Source of the DNA: Halobellus limi | Lineage (GTDB): Archaea > Halobacteriota > Halobacteria > Halobacteriales > Haloferacaceae | Assembly: GCF_004799685.1 (NCBI RefSeq) | Contig: NZ_CP031314.1 | Span: 121,669 to 185,668, forward strand | Direction: 5' to 3' | Length of the DNA stretch: 64,000 bases | Shown here: piece by piece, positions 49,476 through 59,770 of the stretch | How positions within the stretch are numbered: the stretch's first letter is position 1 | Layout of the letters: each line of letters opens with the position of its first letter | The notes under the pieces: generated by a model | The model's input: only the letters and a program-made list of their open reading frames with translations | Told to the model about the DNA's origin: nothing | The model's database searches: none | Made by a program: the position numbers and the translations under genes

Positions 49476-52364
49476 ATGAGTCAAAACCCCGAAAGCCAGG
49501 ACAGTGATTCGGAGCTGAAGCGTGTCGCAATTGAGGGGAACCTTCCCCTGAAGGCGGTTGGCATCGAGAATCTGAAAGAGGCTAACCCCTACTTTATGCC
49601 GCCTCATCGGTATCTTCACCCGTGGTTTGCACGTCGTCCAACTCCAGCTTCTAGACTGGCTATCCTTGCCTCCATACTTCCTCCAGAGGTGGACGCCAAC
49701 ACGCTGCTGGATTGGATGCAGATCAAGCCTCGTGACGAAATCGATGTCGATATTGAGGAATACGTGGCAGAAAAGAAGCGTACTGAAGATGATCGGGATG
49801 GAAACTTAGAAGACCACTACGGATATCCTCGCCCGTACACTCGGACACCGACTACAGATGAGAAAGCGGAGATGCACGAGTTGCTTCGGGAGCATTGGGA
49901 CGGAGAGCTACCTACTGTCTTAGACCCGACTGCCGGTGGGGGCGTTATTCCGTTTGAATCTCTGCGCTATGGCCTACCGACAGCAGCGAACGAACTCAAC
50001 CCTGTCCCGACTGTGATGCTTAAGGTCCTCCTTGAGTATGCTCCCAGCGTTGGTTCTCTCCAGAGCGAACTCAACCAGTGGGCCGACCGAATAGATGAAC
50101 TTGCTAGCGAGGAGCTTGAACCATATTTCCCGAGTGATGGTGAACGGCAGACACCTTCCCACTATGCGTGTACTTACGCAGTTGATTGTCCGGAATGTGG
50201 CTGTGATATCCCGATAACGAAGAAGTGGTGGCTTCAGAAGCAATCCTCATCGAAAGGTGTCGCAGCACGCCCTTCTGTGTCTAATGATGGTACCGAGATT
50301 GAGTACGAGGTTGTTAGACTCCCCGATGACGTTGAAAAGTCTGAATACAACCCCCAAGATGGGCCTCATACTCGGAGTGGAGCCGAATGTCTCAACTGCG
50401 GTATCGTAATGGAATCCGACACCATTCAAGACCGGATCCGTAATTACGAGTTCGAGTATGAAATCTACGGCGTGAAATATGAGAAATCGAGTGGGGGGAC
50501 TGCCTGGAGAGCGCCTATTCCGGAAGATAATGAGGCCCAATCAAAAGCGGCAGATCGAATTGAAGCTGATTTTGAGCTTAGCTCGCTTCTGGATGTACCG
50601 CGCTATATTGGTGACGAAGACCGTGCAGGACCATATGGCGTCACTAAGTGGCGGGATGCATTCACACCAAGACAGCTGGTAACTCAATATGAGTATCTCC
50701 AAGCTTACAAACAGTGCCAAGCTGAGATCTTCGAACAGTACAGTAAGCAAAAAGCAGAGGGAATACTGGCTGTATTAGCGTTAGTGGCCGGAAAGACTGT
50801 AGATAGAAATGTTCGTTTTGCGCCTTTGGACATCAGTAATGGCCTCCTCGGAAATTCCCTCGGTGGTAAACACTTCACACTCCAGTGGTCGTTTGTCGAA
50901 AACAACCCTTCGGCAGGGAATCAGAGCTATCAGGATACTGTTGATCGAGTTAGGGACTCTTACGAAGAAATCGCCGATTATCTCCGTGATGAAGATGCGG
51001 AAAACGTCCACGTCTCACAAAGAGATGCTGCCGATCTATCGTTTGAGTCAGATTCCATCCAAGCCATCGTAATTGATCCCCCTTACTACGATAGCATCAT
51101 CTATTCTGAGATGTCCGATATGAGCTATGTTTGGCTCAAAGAATATCTCCAAGATATCTATCCAGACATCTTCTCTGACGACCTTACTGACAAAAGCCAA
51201 GAGGCGGTTGCTAATGTGGCCGAATACGAGGAAGTCGCTTCGGATTCCAAATCTAAGTCCGAATTAGCTGCCGAGGACTACGAGAACAAGATGGCGGAGA
51301 TTTTCCAAGAACTCTACCGTGTTCTCGAGCCCGGCGGTGTGATGACTGTCATGTTCACCCATAAAGAATCCAGTGCATGGGATACCCTCACAAAGTCGCT
51401 GATTCGATCTGGGTTCACCATCACATCAACCCACCCAATCACCAGCGAGATGCCCCAGCGGACCGACACCCGTGGTGGCGGTTCAGCTGACAGTACTCTG
51501 CTGCTCACAGGGAGAAAACCGCACGATAGTAAGACGGAATCTGAAGCGGTACCAACCCTGTGGAGCGATGTCCGTGCTGAGACCCGTGAAGTAGCGAAAG
51601 AGGCAGCGAGAGACCTGCTTGATGCTGGCCTCTCTCTGACGAAAACAGACGTCATCATTTCGGCGTTCGGGCCGACACTGCAAGTTTACGCAGATGCCTA
51701 TCCTGTCGTCGACGACCAGGATAATGAGATTCCTCCACGGCGAGCTTTAGAAGAAGCACGCGAGGCCGTAACGCGAGTCCTCGTCGAGGAATATCTTGAA
51801 GGCGAGCGACTAGACGACTTGGATGACATCACAGAGTGGTATATCCTCTCCTGGCTGGTTCACGAATCCGATACCTTCCATTACGATGACGGCCATCAGC
51901 TGGGGCTCGGTATTGGCGTCGACATTGACGATATTAAGCGCTCTACGAAAATTTGGGGGAAGAAACGTGGGGATATTCAGCTGAAAACTCATGAGGACCG
52001 CGTCCAAGATATCACACTGCCCCCCGAAGAGAGATCTAACCGGACGCCCGTCGATCCTGAAGCGCTGTCCTACACGATCGCCCTCGATGCGGTTCACGCC
52101 GCTATGCACGTCTACGAGAAACAGGGCGAGGACGTCGCGATCGATTGGCTCAAAGAACGCAACTTCGACACAGACGCGGGCTTCAAGGCAACACTGAAAG
52201 CTCTCCTGCAAGTTCTTCCCCAGAGGAGTTCGGAATGGGAAGCCGCTCGTGACCTCGCCTTAGGTCGGACCCACGACGCACTTGGTCTCGAATTCACCCC
52301 CACTGATTTCACTGACGTCTCAGAAGACAGGGCCGAACAGACCGAACTCGGTGACCATGCCTAA
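49476..52364 (+). CDS. DUF1156 adenine-specific DNA methylase of the defence operon
   Basis: This 962-residue protein starts with the DUF1156 signature (NPYFMPPHRYLHPWFARRPT). The SAM-binding motif LDPTAGGGVIPFES is near residue 150 and the catalytic motif IV IDPPYYDSIIYSEMSD at 534-537 (DPPY). Zinc ribbons lie in between (CPECGCDIPITK and CLNCGIVM). The DPPY motif marks N6-adenine or N4-cytosine methylation. It should mark host DNA as self. The central part has lower GC than its neighbours. Spacing from DUF3780 is 7 bp. Confidence 0.86.
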   Translation: MSQNPESQDSDSELKRVAIEGNLPLKAVGIENLKEANPYFMPPHRYLHPWFARRPTPASRLAILASILPPEVDANTLLDWMQIKPRDEIDVDIEEYVAEKKRTEDDRDGNLEDHYGYPRPYTRTPTTDEKAEMHELLREHWDGELPTVLDPTAGGGVIPFESLRYGLPTAANELNPVPTVMLKVLLEYAPSVGSLQSELNQWADRIDELASEELEPYFPSDGERQTPSHYACTYAVDCPECGCDIPITKKWWLQKQSSSKGVAARPSVSNDGTEIEYEVVRLPDDVEKSEYNPQDGPHTRSGAECLNCGIVMESDTIQDRIRNYEFEYEIYGVKYEKSSGGTAWRAPIPEDNEAQSKAADRIEADFELSSLLDVPRYIGDEDRAGPYGVTKWRDAFTPRQLVTQYEYLQAYKQCQAEIFEQYSKQKAEGILAVLALVAGKTVDRNVRFAPLDISNGLLGNSLGGKHFTLQWSFVENNPSAGNQSYQDTVDRVRDSYEEIADYLRDEDAENVHVSQRDAADLSFESDSIQAIVIDPPYYDSIIYSEMSDMSYVWLKEYLQDIYPDIFSDDLTDKSQEAVANVAEYEEVASDSKSKSELAAEDYENKMAEIFQELYRVLEPGGVMTVMFTHKESSAWDTLTKSLIRSGFTITSTHPITSEMPQRTDTRGGGSADSTLLLTGRKPHDSKTESEAVPTLWSDVRAETREVAKEAARDLLDAGLSLTKTDVIISAFGPTLQVYADAYPVVDDQDNEIPPRRALEEAREAVTRVLVEEYLEGERLDDLDDITEWYILSWLVHESDTFHYDDGHQLGLGIGVDIDDIKRSTKIWGKKRGDIQLKTHEDRVQDITLPPEERSNRTPVDPEALSYTIALDAVHAAMHVYEKQGEDVAIDWLKERNFDTDAGFKATLKALLQVLPQRSSEWEAARDLALGRTHDALGLEFTPTDFTDVSEDRAEQTELGDHA

Positions 52365-52381
52365 CTCGAAACTCCTCTAGT

Positions 52382-55300
52382 ATGACTAATCTACGTGACC
52401 GCGAGTGGCAGTCCATCTACGAGAGCAAACCCGAGCAGGGACGCGCCCATCTCGTCAAGGACTTCTACGAGCCCGCATTGGAACGCAGCCAGCAATACGA
52501 CCGGATTGCGGGCTACTTCTCCAGTACGGCACTCGCGGCTGCTGCCAACGGCATTCACGCCCTCGTCGAGAATGATGGTGAAATGCGTCTCATCGTCGGC
52601 ACCGAACTCTACGAGTCAGACCGTCCGGTTCTAGAGACGCTCACCGACCGCCTCGAGGAAAACCTCGAGGACCTCGATGACGAACGCCTGGATGCGAATC
52701 TCCGTATTCTCGCGCGTCTCCTCCGCGAGGGACGGATCCACATCAAGGTCGCCTATCCACGCTCTCCCTCTCACGATTGGGAGATCTTCCATCCGAAAGT
52801 TGGACTCTTCCACGATAGCGACGGAAACACGATTTCGTTCGAGGGCAGCGTCAACGAGACGGTCGGCGGCTGGGCTCGCAACTATGAGCGGTTCAAAGTT
52901 CATCGGTCGTGGGTTCCTGAACAGGCGGACTACGTCGCCGGCGATGAGGAGACCTTCGAGCGATTGTGGAGTGATGAACATCCCTTCGTCGAAGTGTATG
53001 ACCTCCCCGAGGCGATCGAAGAGGACATCATCGACTGGAAAGCCCCAGACACCGAGAGCGATCTCCAGGAAGCGATTCAGATCGCGAACGGTACAGCTCC
53101 GCCGACGGAGCGCGACAAAGCGAACATCATTCAGGATGGACCGCTCTCGCCCGGTGGGCTCGCACTGGCCGAGGAGGCGAGCACGATCACGCCGTGGCCG
53201 CATCAACGAGTTGTCTCGGACACACTCGTCAATACGTATCCACAGAGCTTCTTGCTGTGTGACGAGGTGGGACTCGGGAAGACGATCGAGGCCGGTCTTA
53301 CACTCTCCCGGCTCGGACTCACCGGCGAGCTGGAAACCGGGTTGTTGCTGGTTCCGGCGAGTCTGCAGCGGCAGTGGCAGGAAGAGCTCTGGGAGAAGTT
53401 CAACATCAACGCCGTCCGATTCGACCGGGATACAGCGGGCGATCACGTATTCCGGGACGTCCGCGGTCGCGACCACTATCCACCATCGGCAACGGACCTC
53501 GACCTCACTGGGGAGCGCGAATGGGCGGACAGCCCCATCTGGCGGTTCCTCTACGAACAGCAGTCGACTGATGCCGATGCATCGTCGCCGCTGGATGGGC
53601 CGACGGTCGTCATTATGTCCTGGCACACGGCTCGTCTCGACGACCGGTGGGATCAGGTCGCTCCCTTAGACCGGGTATCCGACCGGTCTCGGGACGTCAT
53701 CCCGGCAAGCTGTCGCGGACGCGACCACGATACGGAAGACCGGATGGGCGTGTGGGACGCCGTCATCGTCGACGAGGCGCACAACGCCCGGCGTGGCAGT
53801 AATTTCTACGCTCTTCTCGAACAGCTTCGCGATTATACGCACGCCTACTACCTCTTGACGGCTACCCCGATGCAATTGCACTCTGGCGAACTCTACGATT
53901 TGATGCAGTTGCTGGATCTTCCGGGTGGTTGGGATAACCGGGATACCTTCATGGAGTTCTTCGAAACCCGAGACGGGCTGTCGCAGGCCCTCAACGAGGT
54001 TCTCGACAACCCTAGTTCAGAGTCCGACGAAGCGGAGGCTTCCTGGGACACGCAAGCCACGCTCGATGGACTGGAACACCAAGACCGGCTCCCGACGGAC
54101 CGACCATTCTCCTCAAAAGTCTTCCAGCACCTTGCAGACGAACTCGAGATCAATGAGGACAGACAGGACCGTGCCATTGCCAAAGAGCGTGTGCTGACCG
54201 CGTGCCGGCTCGCACGAGCCTATGGAGACGCCTACGACGGCTATCTCGACCATGTCGACGATGCGATGGCAGATTATGACATCGACCGCTTCGAGGCGAG
54301 CGAGGATACGAAACTCAAACGACTCCTCTATCCTGAAGACGCCGACGAGTGGTTGATGGCGTCCCGCAGCGACCGACAGGACGCACTTGACGAACTTTCC
54401 CCGGGCGGTTGGCGAGTCATCCGCTATGTTCTCGCAGAGTCCACGCCCGTCGACGCGCTCATCCATCGGAATACACGGGATACACTCCGGAAGTACGAGG
54501 CGGTCGGACTCCTCGATACGACCGTTCCGAACCGGAATCCCGAACAACGGAAAATCGAACTCACCGAGGAGACACGCGCGGTCTACGACCAGATCGACGA
54601 GTACACACGTGAGTTCTACAAGCGAGCCCAACAGACTGACGAAGCCCAAACACGCGCCATCGGGTTCGTGATGACCACGTACCGGCAGCGACTCACGTCG
54701 AGTGTCTATGCGATCAGCCAGAGCCTGAAACACCGGCTTGAGACACTCCGGGCGCAACGAACCGTGCTCGCCGGTCGGGAGCGCGCTCGTGACCGGGACT
54801 ATGGTGATGCGGAGCAGGTCGTCCTCGAAACGTTACAAAATGCGGACCTTGACGACGGGGACGTTCTGGATGAACTCGACGCTAGTAGCGACGACCTGGA
54901 CCTCTCTGAACTCATCCCGAGCGTGACTGAAGAGGGGAAACAGCTTATCGAGGAAGAAATCGAGGCCCTGGAAGCGTTCGTCAACGACTTAGACTTGGTT
55001 GATACTGACCCGAAGATTCAGCAGCTGTACAACGACCTCGACGAGCTGGACCGGGCTGGTCACAACCGGGTGATTGTCTTCACGCAGTACGCGGACACAA
55101 TGGACTTCATCCGGGACAGTCTCGCGGACCTTCTTGGAGCAACAATCGCGACGTACTCCGGTCGTGGCGGCGAGCTGTACGACCCCGATTCTGAAACGTG
55201 GGAACACGTCGGGAAAGAGCGCGTGAAGCGTGAATTCTCACGTGATGATGGGCAGGTCGATATCCTCGTCTGTACCGACTCCGCGAGTGAGGGGCTAAAC

Positions 55301-56332
55301 CTCCAAGAGTGTGGGGCGCTCATCAACTACGACCTGCCGTGGAACCCGATGCGGGTTGAACAGCGTATCGGTCGGATTGACCGTATCGGCCAACGATTCG
55401 ACGAGATTCGCATTCTCAACTACAGCTACGAGGATACGGTTGAGACGGACATCTACGATCGCCTTGACGACCGGATTGGCCTCTTCGAAAACGTCGTCGG
55501 TGAGATGCAACCCATACTCTCCGGCGTCAGCCAACAGATTCGAGATGCGACCTTGAACGCCGACAGCGCTGACGACCAGTCTGCGGTCGAATCAGCTGAC
55601 CGCGAGTTCTCTGAAGAACTCGAAGAACGCGATCAGGGCGACCGCGTCGATGTCGGAGAGTCACTCGAGGACGTCGACGACCTCGTCGCTCAGGATGTCG
55701 TCGACGAAGCAAAACTCGATGCGTGGCAGTCCTACAGTCACCCGGATCTCGTCGACGTCGGCGAGGAGGAGTACGAGTATCAACCCCCGTTCGAGACACC
55801 GAGTCTTCAGTCAGTGTTGGTCGATAACGACGCTCTTGCCGAGGCCGGTGTCGAATTCACCCCGGTTCACGAGATTGACTTCGAGTACGATGACGGGGAC
55901 TTCGACTTTGCGGACAGTACATATCGCCTCTCAGTAGGTGACGCACCGATTGAGGTCCCAGCCGGGGATGGGGAACAGACGATTGCACAGGCTATTGCGA
56001 CTGCTGATGATGAAGTCGCGGTGACGTTCTCGGCTGTGTGTGCTGACGAGTTCCCATCGGTTCAGCATCTTGCACCAGGTCATCCACTTCTAGGACAGCT
56101 CCTCACAGTACTGCAGGATGTGAGTGAGGATACGTCGCGACTCCAACAGCGAATCGTGACTCGACCCGATCAAGAACAAGAGCCAGTCGTGTGTGCGTGG
56201 GGGCGGGACGGCGTGTTTACCCGGATTGCAGGCGATGGGACTGTGACTGAAAATGGACCGATGGATTCCCTTCCGACGTGGTGTGATCAATTCCTCAATA
56301 ACCGAGAGAAGTCAACAAAGCAGCCACAGTAG
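52382..56332 (+). CDS. PLD-nuclease/SNF2-helicase fusion of the defence operon
   Basis: This 1316-residue protein begins with a phospholipase-D-like domain: YFSSTALAAAANGIHALVE, then IFHPKVGLF (His137, Lys139) and GSVNE (155-159), one HKD-type half-site. The SF2 helicase core follows, with LCDEVGLGKTIEAGL (Lys300) and DEAH at about 464. The C-terminal lobe has VIVFTQYADTMDFI, CTDSASEGLNL and NYDLPWNPMRVEQRIGRIDR. The helicase is SNF2/RapA-like. It would unwind or translocate on DNA while the PLD half cleaves it. It starts 17 bp after the methylase. Confidence 0.88.
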   Translation: MTNLRDREWQSIYESKPEQGRAHLVKDFYEPALERSQQYDRIAGYFSSTALAAAANGIHALVENDGEMRLIVGTELYESDRPVLETLTDRLEENLEDLDDERLDANLRILARLLREGRIHIKVAYPRSPSHDWEIFHPKVGLFHDSDGNTISFEGSVNETVGGWARNYERFKVHRSWVPEQADYVAGDEETFERLWSDEHPFVEVYDLPEAIEEDIIDWKAPDTESDLQEAIQIANGTAPPTERDKANIIQDGPLSPGGLALAEEASTITPWPHQRVVSDTLVNTYPQSFLLCDEVGLGKTIEAGLTLSRLGLTGELETGLLLVPASLQRQWQEELWEKFNINAVRFDRDTAGDHVFRDVRGRDHYPPSATDLDLTGEREWADSPIWRFLYEQQSTDADASSPLDGPTVVIMSWHTARLDDRWDQVAPLDRVSDRSRDVIPASCRGRDHDTEDRMGVWDAVIVDEAHNARRGSNFYALLEQLRDYTHAYYLLTATPMQLHSGELYDLMQLLDLPGGWDNRDTFMEFFETRDGLSQALNEVLDNPSSESDEAEASWDTQATLDGLEHQDRLPTDRPFSSKVFQHLADELEINEDRQDRAIAKERVLTACRLARAYGDAYDGYLDHVDDAMADYDIDRFEASEDTKLKRLLYPEDADEWLMASRSDRQDALDELSPGGWRVIRYVLAESTPVDALIHRNTRDTLRKYEAVGLLDTTVPNRNPEQRKIELTEETRAVYDQIDEYTREFYKRAQQTDEAQTRAIGFVMTTYRQRLTSSVYAISQSLKHRLETLRAQRTVLAGRERARDRDYGDAEQVVLETLQNADLDDGDVLDELDASSDDLDLSELIPSVTEEGKQLIEEEIEALEAFVNDLDLVDTDPKIQQLYNDLDELDRAGHNRVIVFTQYADTMDFIRDSLADLLGATIATYSGRGGELYDPDSETWEHVGKERVKREFSRDDGQVDILVCTDSASEGLNLQECGALINYDLPWNPMRVEQRIGRIDRIGQRFDEIRILNYSYEDTVETDIYDRLDDRIGLFENVVGEMQPILSGVSQQIRDATLNADSADDQSAVESADREFSEELEERDQGDRVDVGESLEDVDDLVAQDVVDEAKLDAWQSYSHPDLVDVGEEEYEYQPPFETPSLQSVLVDNDALAEAGVEFTPVHEIDFEYDDGDFDFADSTYRLSVGDAPIEVPAGDGEQTIAQAIATADDEVAVTFSAVCADEFPSVQHLAPGHPLLGQLLTVLQDVSEDTSRLQQRIVTRPDQEQEPVVCAWGRDGVFTRIAGDGTVTENGPMDSLPTWCDQFLNNREKSTKQPQ

Positions 56333-56375
56333 CTGGGTAGTTTTGTAAGCATGGACTTCCCAGATGAACCAATAG

Positions 56376-57527
56376 ATGCCAAATACTGCTCTTGAAGCAA
56401 ATCTCCGCGCTATCGGGGACGGTGCGAGACTGGAACAGTTAGCTGTTGACTTGCTTGGTCGAGAAGGATACGATGTCGATCCAACTGGCGTGAGGGGTCC
56501 GGATGGTGGGAGAGATGCTCTTCTTGAGCGTTCGGGAAAATCTGGCGTGCTCCACTGTAGCGTGACCTCGAGTAGTATCGAGGAGAAGATCCGTTCAGAT
56601 GCAAATTCAGCTGCTGACTACCCGGAGGAGTTCGATTTCTTCATATTTGCTACCACCACGGAGATTGCCGGGGTCAAACGGGACCGATTAGAGAATGAAT
56701 TGGCGGATACGTACGGCTGGCGCGTCCACATCAAGGATTTTGCCCGATTGAGAAAAGACCTGATGGATGTCGACAACCACGATCTCGCCCAAGAACATCT
56801 CCATGTTGACCCTCAGAATGCTCTCGACGATCCAGAACAGGATATCGACGAATTATATGAAGCTCAGATTGACCGATTACGGGATCGACAGCCACGCCAC
56901 GGCGAACTAATAGATGAAGAACCGATTGTGGCGGTCCATGTCATTCCCGTTGAGTCGGTTTCGAATCCTCCTGGAATGATCGCAACCGATCTCCCTGACC
57001 CACCAAAATTCCGGTCACGGTCGGCTGGATCAGAAGGTTTCGGTGATTTCGCAATTACAGCACCGTATACGGAGCTGTCTGAAGGAAAATTTTCCGAGTA
57101 CGTCTGTTTAGACGGTAATGGGTGGGTAGAAGCTGTAACAACCAAGCTGACTATGGAGCGGAACGGGAGGCACGGGATAGCGTGGTTCATCGATAAAGAG
57201 ATCGTCTCTCTAATGGATCGACTCCGAGAAATGTACCATACTGCGGACATCTATCCGCCGTTGTACGTATATATCACGATAATCGATGGAGCGAACTATC
57301 CGATTGAAAAACCACAACGAGTTGTCGGACCAGATACCACCCGTCCGATCAACGAGAATGTCTTCCAATTGAAGCGGGTGAAGATTGAAGATTTAGACTC
57401 TAACATCGCGTTGGCCCTCCGCGAACCACTCTATCAACTCTGGAACCGTATTGGCTGGCGAAACGGCTCGATACACTATTCGAAAAATGAGGATGGTTCT
57501 ATTGAGTGGGAGCCATATGAATCATAA
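56376..57527 (+). CDS. Mrr-like endonuclease-fold protein at the end of the defence operon
   Basis: This 383-residue protein has an N-terminal restriction-endonuclease-like fold: RLEQLAVDLLGREGYDVDPT, then GPDGGRDALLE, then VLHCSVTSSSIEEK. The expected acidic-x-Lys after the second strand is replaced by HCS, so activity is uncertain. The middle and C-terminal parts are an unrecognised alpha/beta domain with VAVHVIPVESV and WNRIGWRNGSIHY. It lies 43 bp behind the helicase in the same direction, so it may be an effector or sensor of the same system. Confidence 0.7.
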   Translation: MPNTALEANLRAIGDGARLEQLAVDLLGREGYDVDPTGVRGPDGGRDALLERSGKSGVLHCSVTSSSIEEKIRSDANSAADYPEEFDFFIFATTTEIAGVKRDRLENELADTYGWRVHIKDFARLRKDLMDVDNHDLAQEHLHVDPQNALDDPEQDIDELYEAQIDRLRDRQPRHGELIDEEPIVAVHVIPVESVSNPPGMIATDLPDPPKFRSRSAGSEGFGDFAITAPYTELSEGKFSEYVCLDGNGWVEAVTTKLTMERNGRHGIAWFIDKEIVSLMDRLREMYHTADIYPPLYVYITIIDGANYPIEKPQRVVGPDTTRPINENVFQLKRVKIEDLDSNIALALREPLYQLWNRIGWRNGSIHYSKNEDGSIEWEPYES

Positions 57528-57580
57528 ACGGGTATGTTGAACCGCGCATCCGTACAAATTCAGTAGAAGAGAAAACGGCT

Positions 57581-58651
57581 CTATTCTGGTTGTTCTTCGT
57601 CAAAACCGAAGATCTGTGATTTTGCGTGCGTTTCTCCTCTGATGGCTTTTTGCGCTGCTGCAACGGCATCCTGTAGATTACTGTCCCCCTTCAAATGCGA
57701 GACCGCCTCTTCCGGAGTCGCCACACCAATTCGATACTTCGCACTGTTCACGTACGAATTGAGTGTCCGAGCCTTCATAATAGAGAATAATAGCTTCTTG
57801 CTCAGGGCTTCAAAGTCGATATCCATAATTTGCACCCCAAATCGGGAGTGAATCCCGTGGATCAGGTCATTTCTGTACTTCCACGCTTCACGAATCACCT
57901 CTTCTTCTTTCGAGGTAAGCAGTGGCGCGATATTGTTGATTTTATTTGAGAATCCGCAGTGCATATACGACTTCTTGATTTCGTTGTCGTTACCTTGTTC
58001 CAGGTGGTATCGGTTTACTAGCTCGACAATTTCTTCGTCGACAATTGAGTACGCTACAAACAGCGGTGCGTACACCGTTTCGTAGAACTCGCCCTGTTGA
58101 AACGCATCTGAATCGTCGTTCCAGGACTTATGCCACTCTTCGATTTCACCGCTCTTCGCGAGGAGATTCAATATCGCTGCAAACAACCTTGGTGCAATAT
58201 CTGCTGGGCTGTCCCCGACTCCTCGAGCAGAGGGCTCAGAATCGAGGATGGGGAGACTCATTTCGTCCTGATAGGTGATATTCAGAGTGCGCTCCATCCC
58301 CGGTGACAACCGATACACAGGAAGATATTCATCTGATCCGTATAGCGAGCCCACTTGCTCCATTCCGAATTCCTCCTCTACCCGTCCGAAATTAAGCAAT
58401 ATCTGGACTTTCTGTCCGTCATCGAGGGTCGGAAGCTTGGTGAGGGTAGGAATTACTTCGTCGACATTCCGATACCCAGAGCCAAGATATCTGTATTCCC
58501 ACCGATTCGTACCCTCATCGTTTGTCACATACCGTATGACGTACTCTGTCTCATCATCACAGATATCTGAATGGGGGACGCGACCGTGTCGGATACCTTC
58601 TACGTAGCGTATATCATATCCATCATTGTCCTGTTTGTACTCAATGTCCAT
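57581..58651 (-). CDS. HEPN-domain protein, putative abortive-infection RNase
   Basis: This 356-residue protein carries a HEPN signature in its C-terminal third: YRNDLIHG, giving Arg260-x4-His265. The surrounding helices (EEEVIREAWKYRNDLIHG; KLLFSIMKARTLNSYVNSA) fit the HEPN bundle. The N-terminal 150 residues look beta-rich. HEPN RNases often act as toxic effectors in phage defence (for example ApeA, AbiF/AbiD types). The ATG at 58651 is chosen because a TATA-like sequence (about 58681-58688) lies within the longer frame. Substrate unknown. Confidence 0.72.
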   Translation of the reverse strand: MDIEYKQDNDGYDIRYVEGIRHGRVPHSDICDDETEYVIRYVTNDEGTNRWEYRYLGSGYRNVDEVIPTLTKLPTLDDGQKVQILLNFGRVEEEFGMEQVGSLYGSDEYLPVYRLSPGMERTLNITYQDEMSLPILDSEPSARGVGDSPADIAPRLFAAILNLLAKSGEIEEWHKSWNDDSDAFQQGEFYETVYAPLFVAYSIVDEEIVELVNRYHLEQGNDNEIKKSYMHCGFSNKINNIAPLLTSKEEEVIREAWKYRNDLIHGIHSRFGVQIMDIDFEALSKKLLFSIMKARTLNSYVNSAKYRIGVATPEEAVSHLKGDSNLQDAVAAAQKAIRGETHAKSQIFGFDEEQPE

Positions 58652-58756
58652 CGTACTCTGCAAATCTATAGTGTAAAAGGGATATATAAGCACCCGCTGC
58701 GTCCTTCCTGTGATCTCTGCTCTCGATAGACGTCGGAAGGGTGTGCGGTGACCGGG

Positions 58757-59662
58757 TTACCGTTCCAGTGTTTCTCTGAGGTCACTTCCAGGAGAGCCGA
58801 AGATGTCGTCGAACTCCTCAGGTTGGTCCTCTGCAAATGTTCGGAGTTCCTCTCGCGATGTGATCCCGTATTCGAGCGCGAGGTAATCCTTGGTCGCCGC
58901 CCCGATTCGAGGGAGTTCGGCGAGATCATCCTCGTATTCCAGCTGATGCGCTTTCAACCACGCGTGAGACTGTTCAAGGGCTTCCTCGGGGGTTAACGAC
59001 TCATCAGGTCCCGCTTCGATTGAACGGCCTTTCCGATACCAGGCGTTCCGCTCTGCTTCTGGTGCGTTGCACGCGATTGTAGTACTCCCGTCCGGCGCTG
59101 GACTGATGGTAAGGTTGAACCGCCCGGCCGAAACCCATCGAATCCGGTTTGAGGACGCCTCCACGAGGTCCCATCCAGTGAACGAGTCCTTTGGATTCAG
59201 TTGCTGTAGCGGGCCTGTATCACCGAATGCACTCCCCGATGAGAAGCCGTCGAGATGGTTCGTCGCGATACTGGAGACGACATCGCGGTCCACACCGGTA
59301 TCTTTGGAGATATCGATCGGATCTGCTGTCCCCAGGAGGTCGTCGACCGTTGTGTATCCTGCGTCAGCAAACGCCACGAGCCGGTCACGATTCATTAGGT
59401 CCTCGTGATGCAGCTGGTCATCAATCCCTGCTTCCTTGAGGTGGCGAAGATACTCTTGAGCGATCGAGTCCTCGAAGCGGACGTTCCCAGCTTCTATGCT
59501 GTTCGCTTTGAGCGCTTCAATGAGTGCTGAGAGGGAGTATGAGGATTTGAACAGCGGATCCCACTCTTCCTCGTCATCGTCAAATACCTCTATGTCGGTT
59601 TCTGGTTTGAAGTAGATGGGTCGATTGGCGTTGGCAAATTCGAGAAGTAAGACTGACACCAT
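58757..59662 (-). CDS. Helix-hairpin-helix protein, unknown function
   Basis: This 301-residue protein has a C-terminal HhH motif (DLAELPRIGAATKDYLALEY followed by GITSREELRTFA). A second HhH-like segment is in the middle (FADAGYTTVDDLLGTADP). The N-terminal 70 residues include VSVLLLEFANANRPIYF. HhH motifs bind DNA backbone without sequence preference. The ATG at 59662 follows a TATA-like box at about 59692. It is divergent from the CoiA-like gene. Confidence 0.68.
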   Translation of the reverse strand: MVSVLLLEFANANRPIYFKPETDIEVFDDDEEEWDPLFKSSYSLSALIEALKANSIEAGNVRFEDSIAQEYLRHLKEAGIDDQLHHEDLMNRDRLVAFADAGYTTVDDLLGTADPIDISKDTGVDRDVVSSIATNHLDGFSSGSAFGDTGPLQQLNPKDSFTGWDLVEASSNRIRWVSAGRFNLTISPAPDGSTTIACNAPEAERNAWYRKGRSIEAGPDESLTPEEALEQSHAWLKAHQLEYEDDLAELPRIGAATKDYLALEYGITSREELRTFAEDQPEEFDDIFGSPGSDLRETLER

Positions 59663-59770
59663 TCTCACTGTTGGCTGACTGACTCTCGGATTAAATAGAT
59701 ATACCTCTCAAACGAGGGGCACAACAGGGGTATTATTCTATAGCTGGGCTGCTAAACTGCGACAACTAGT

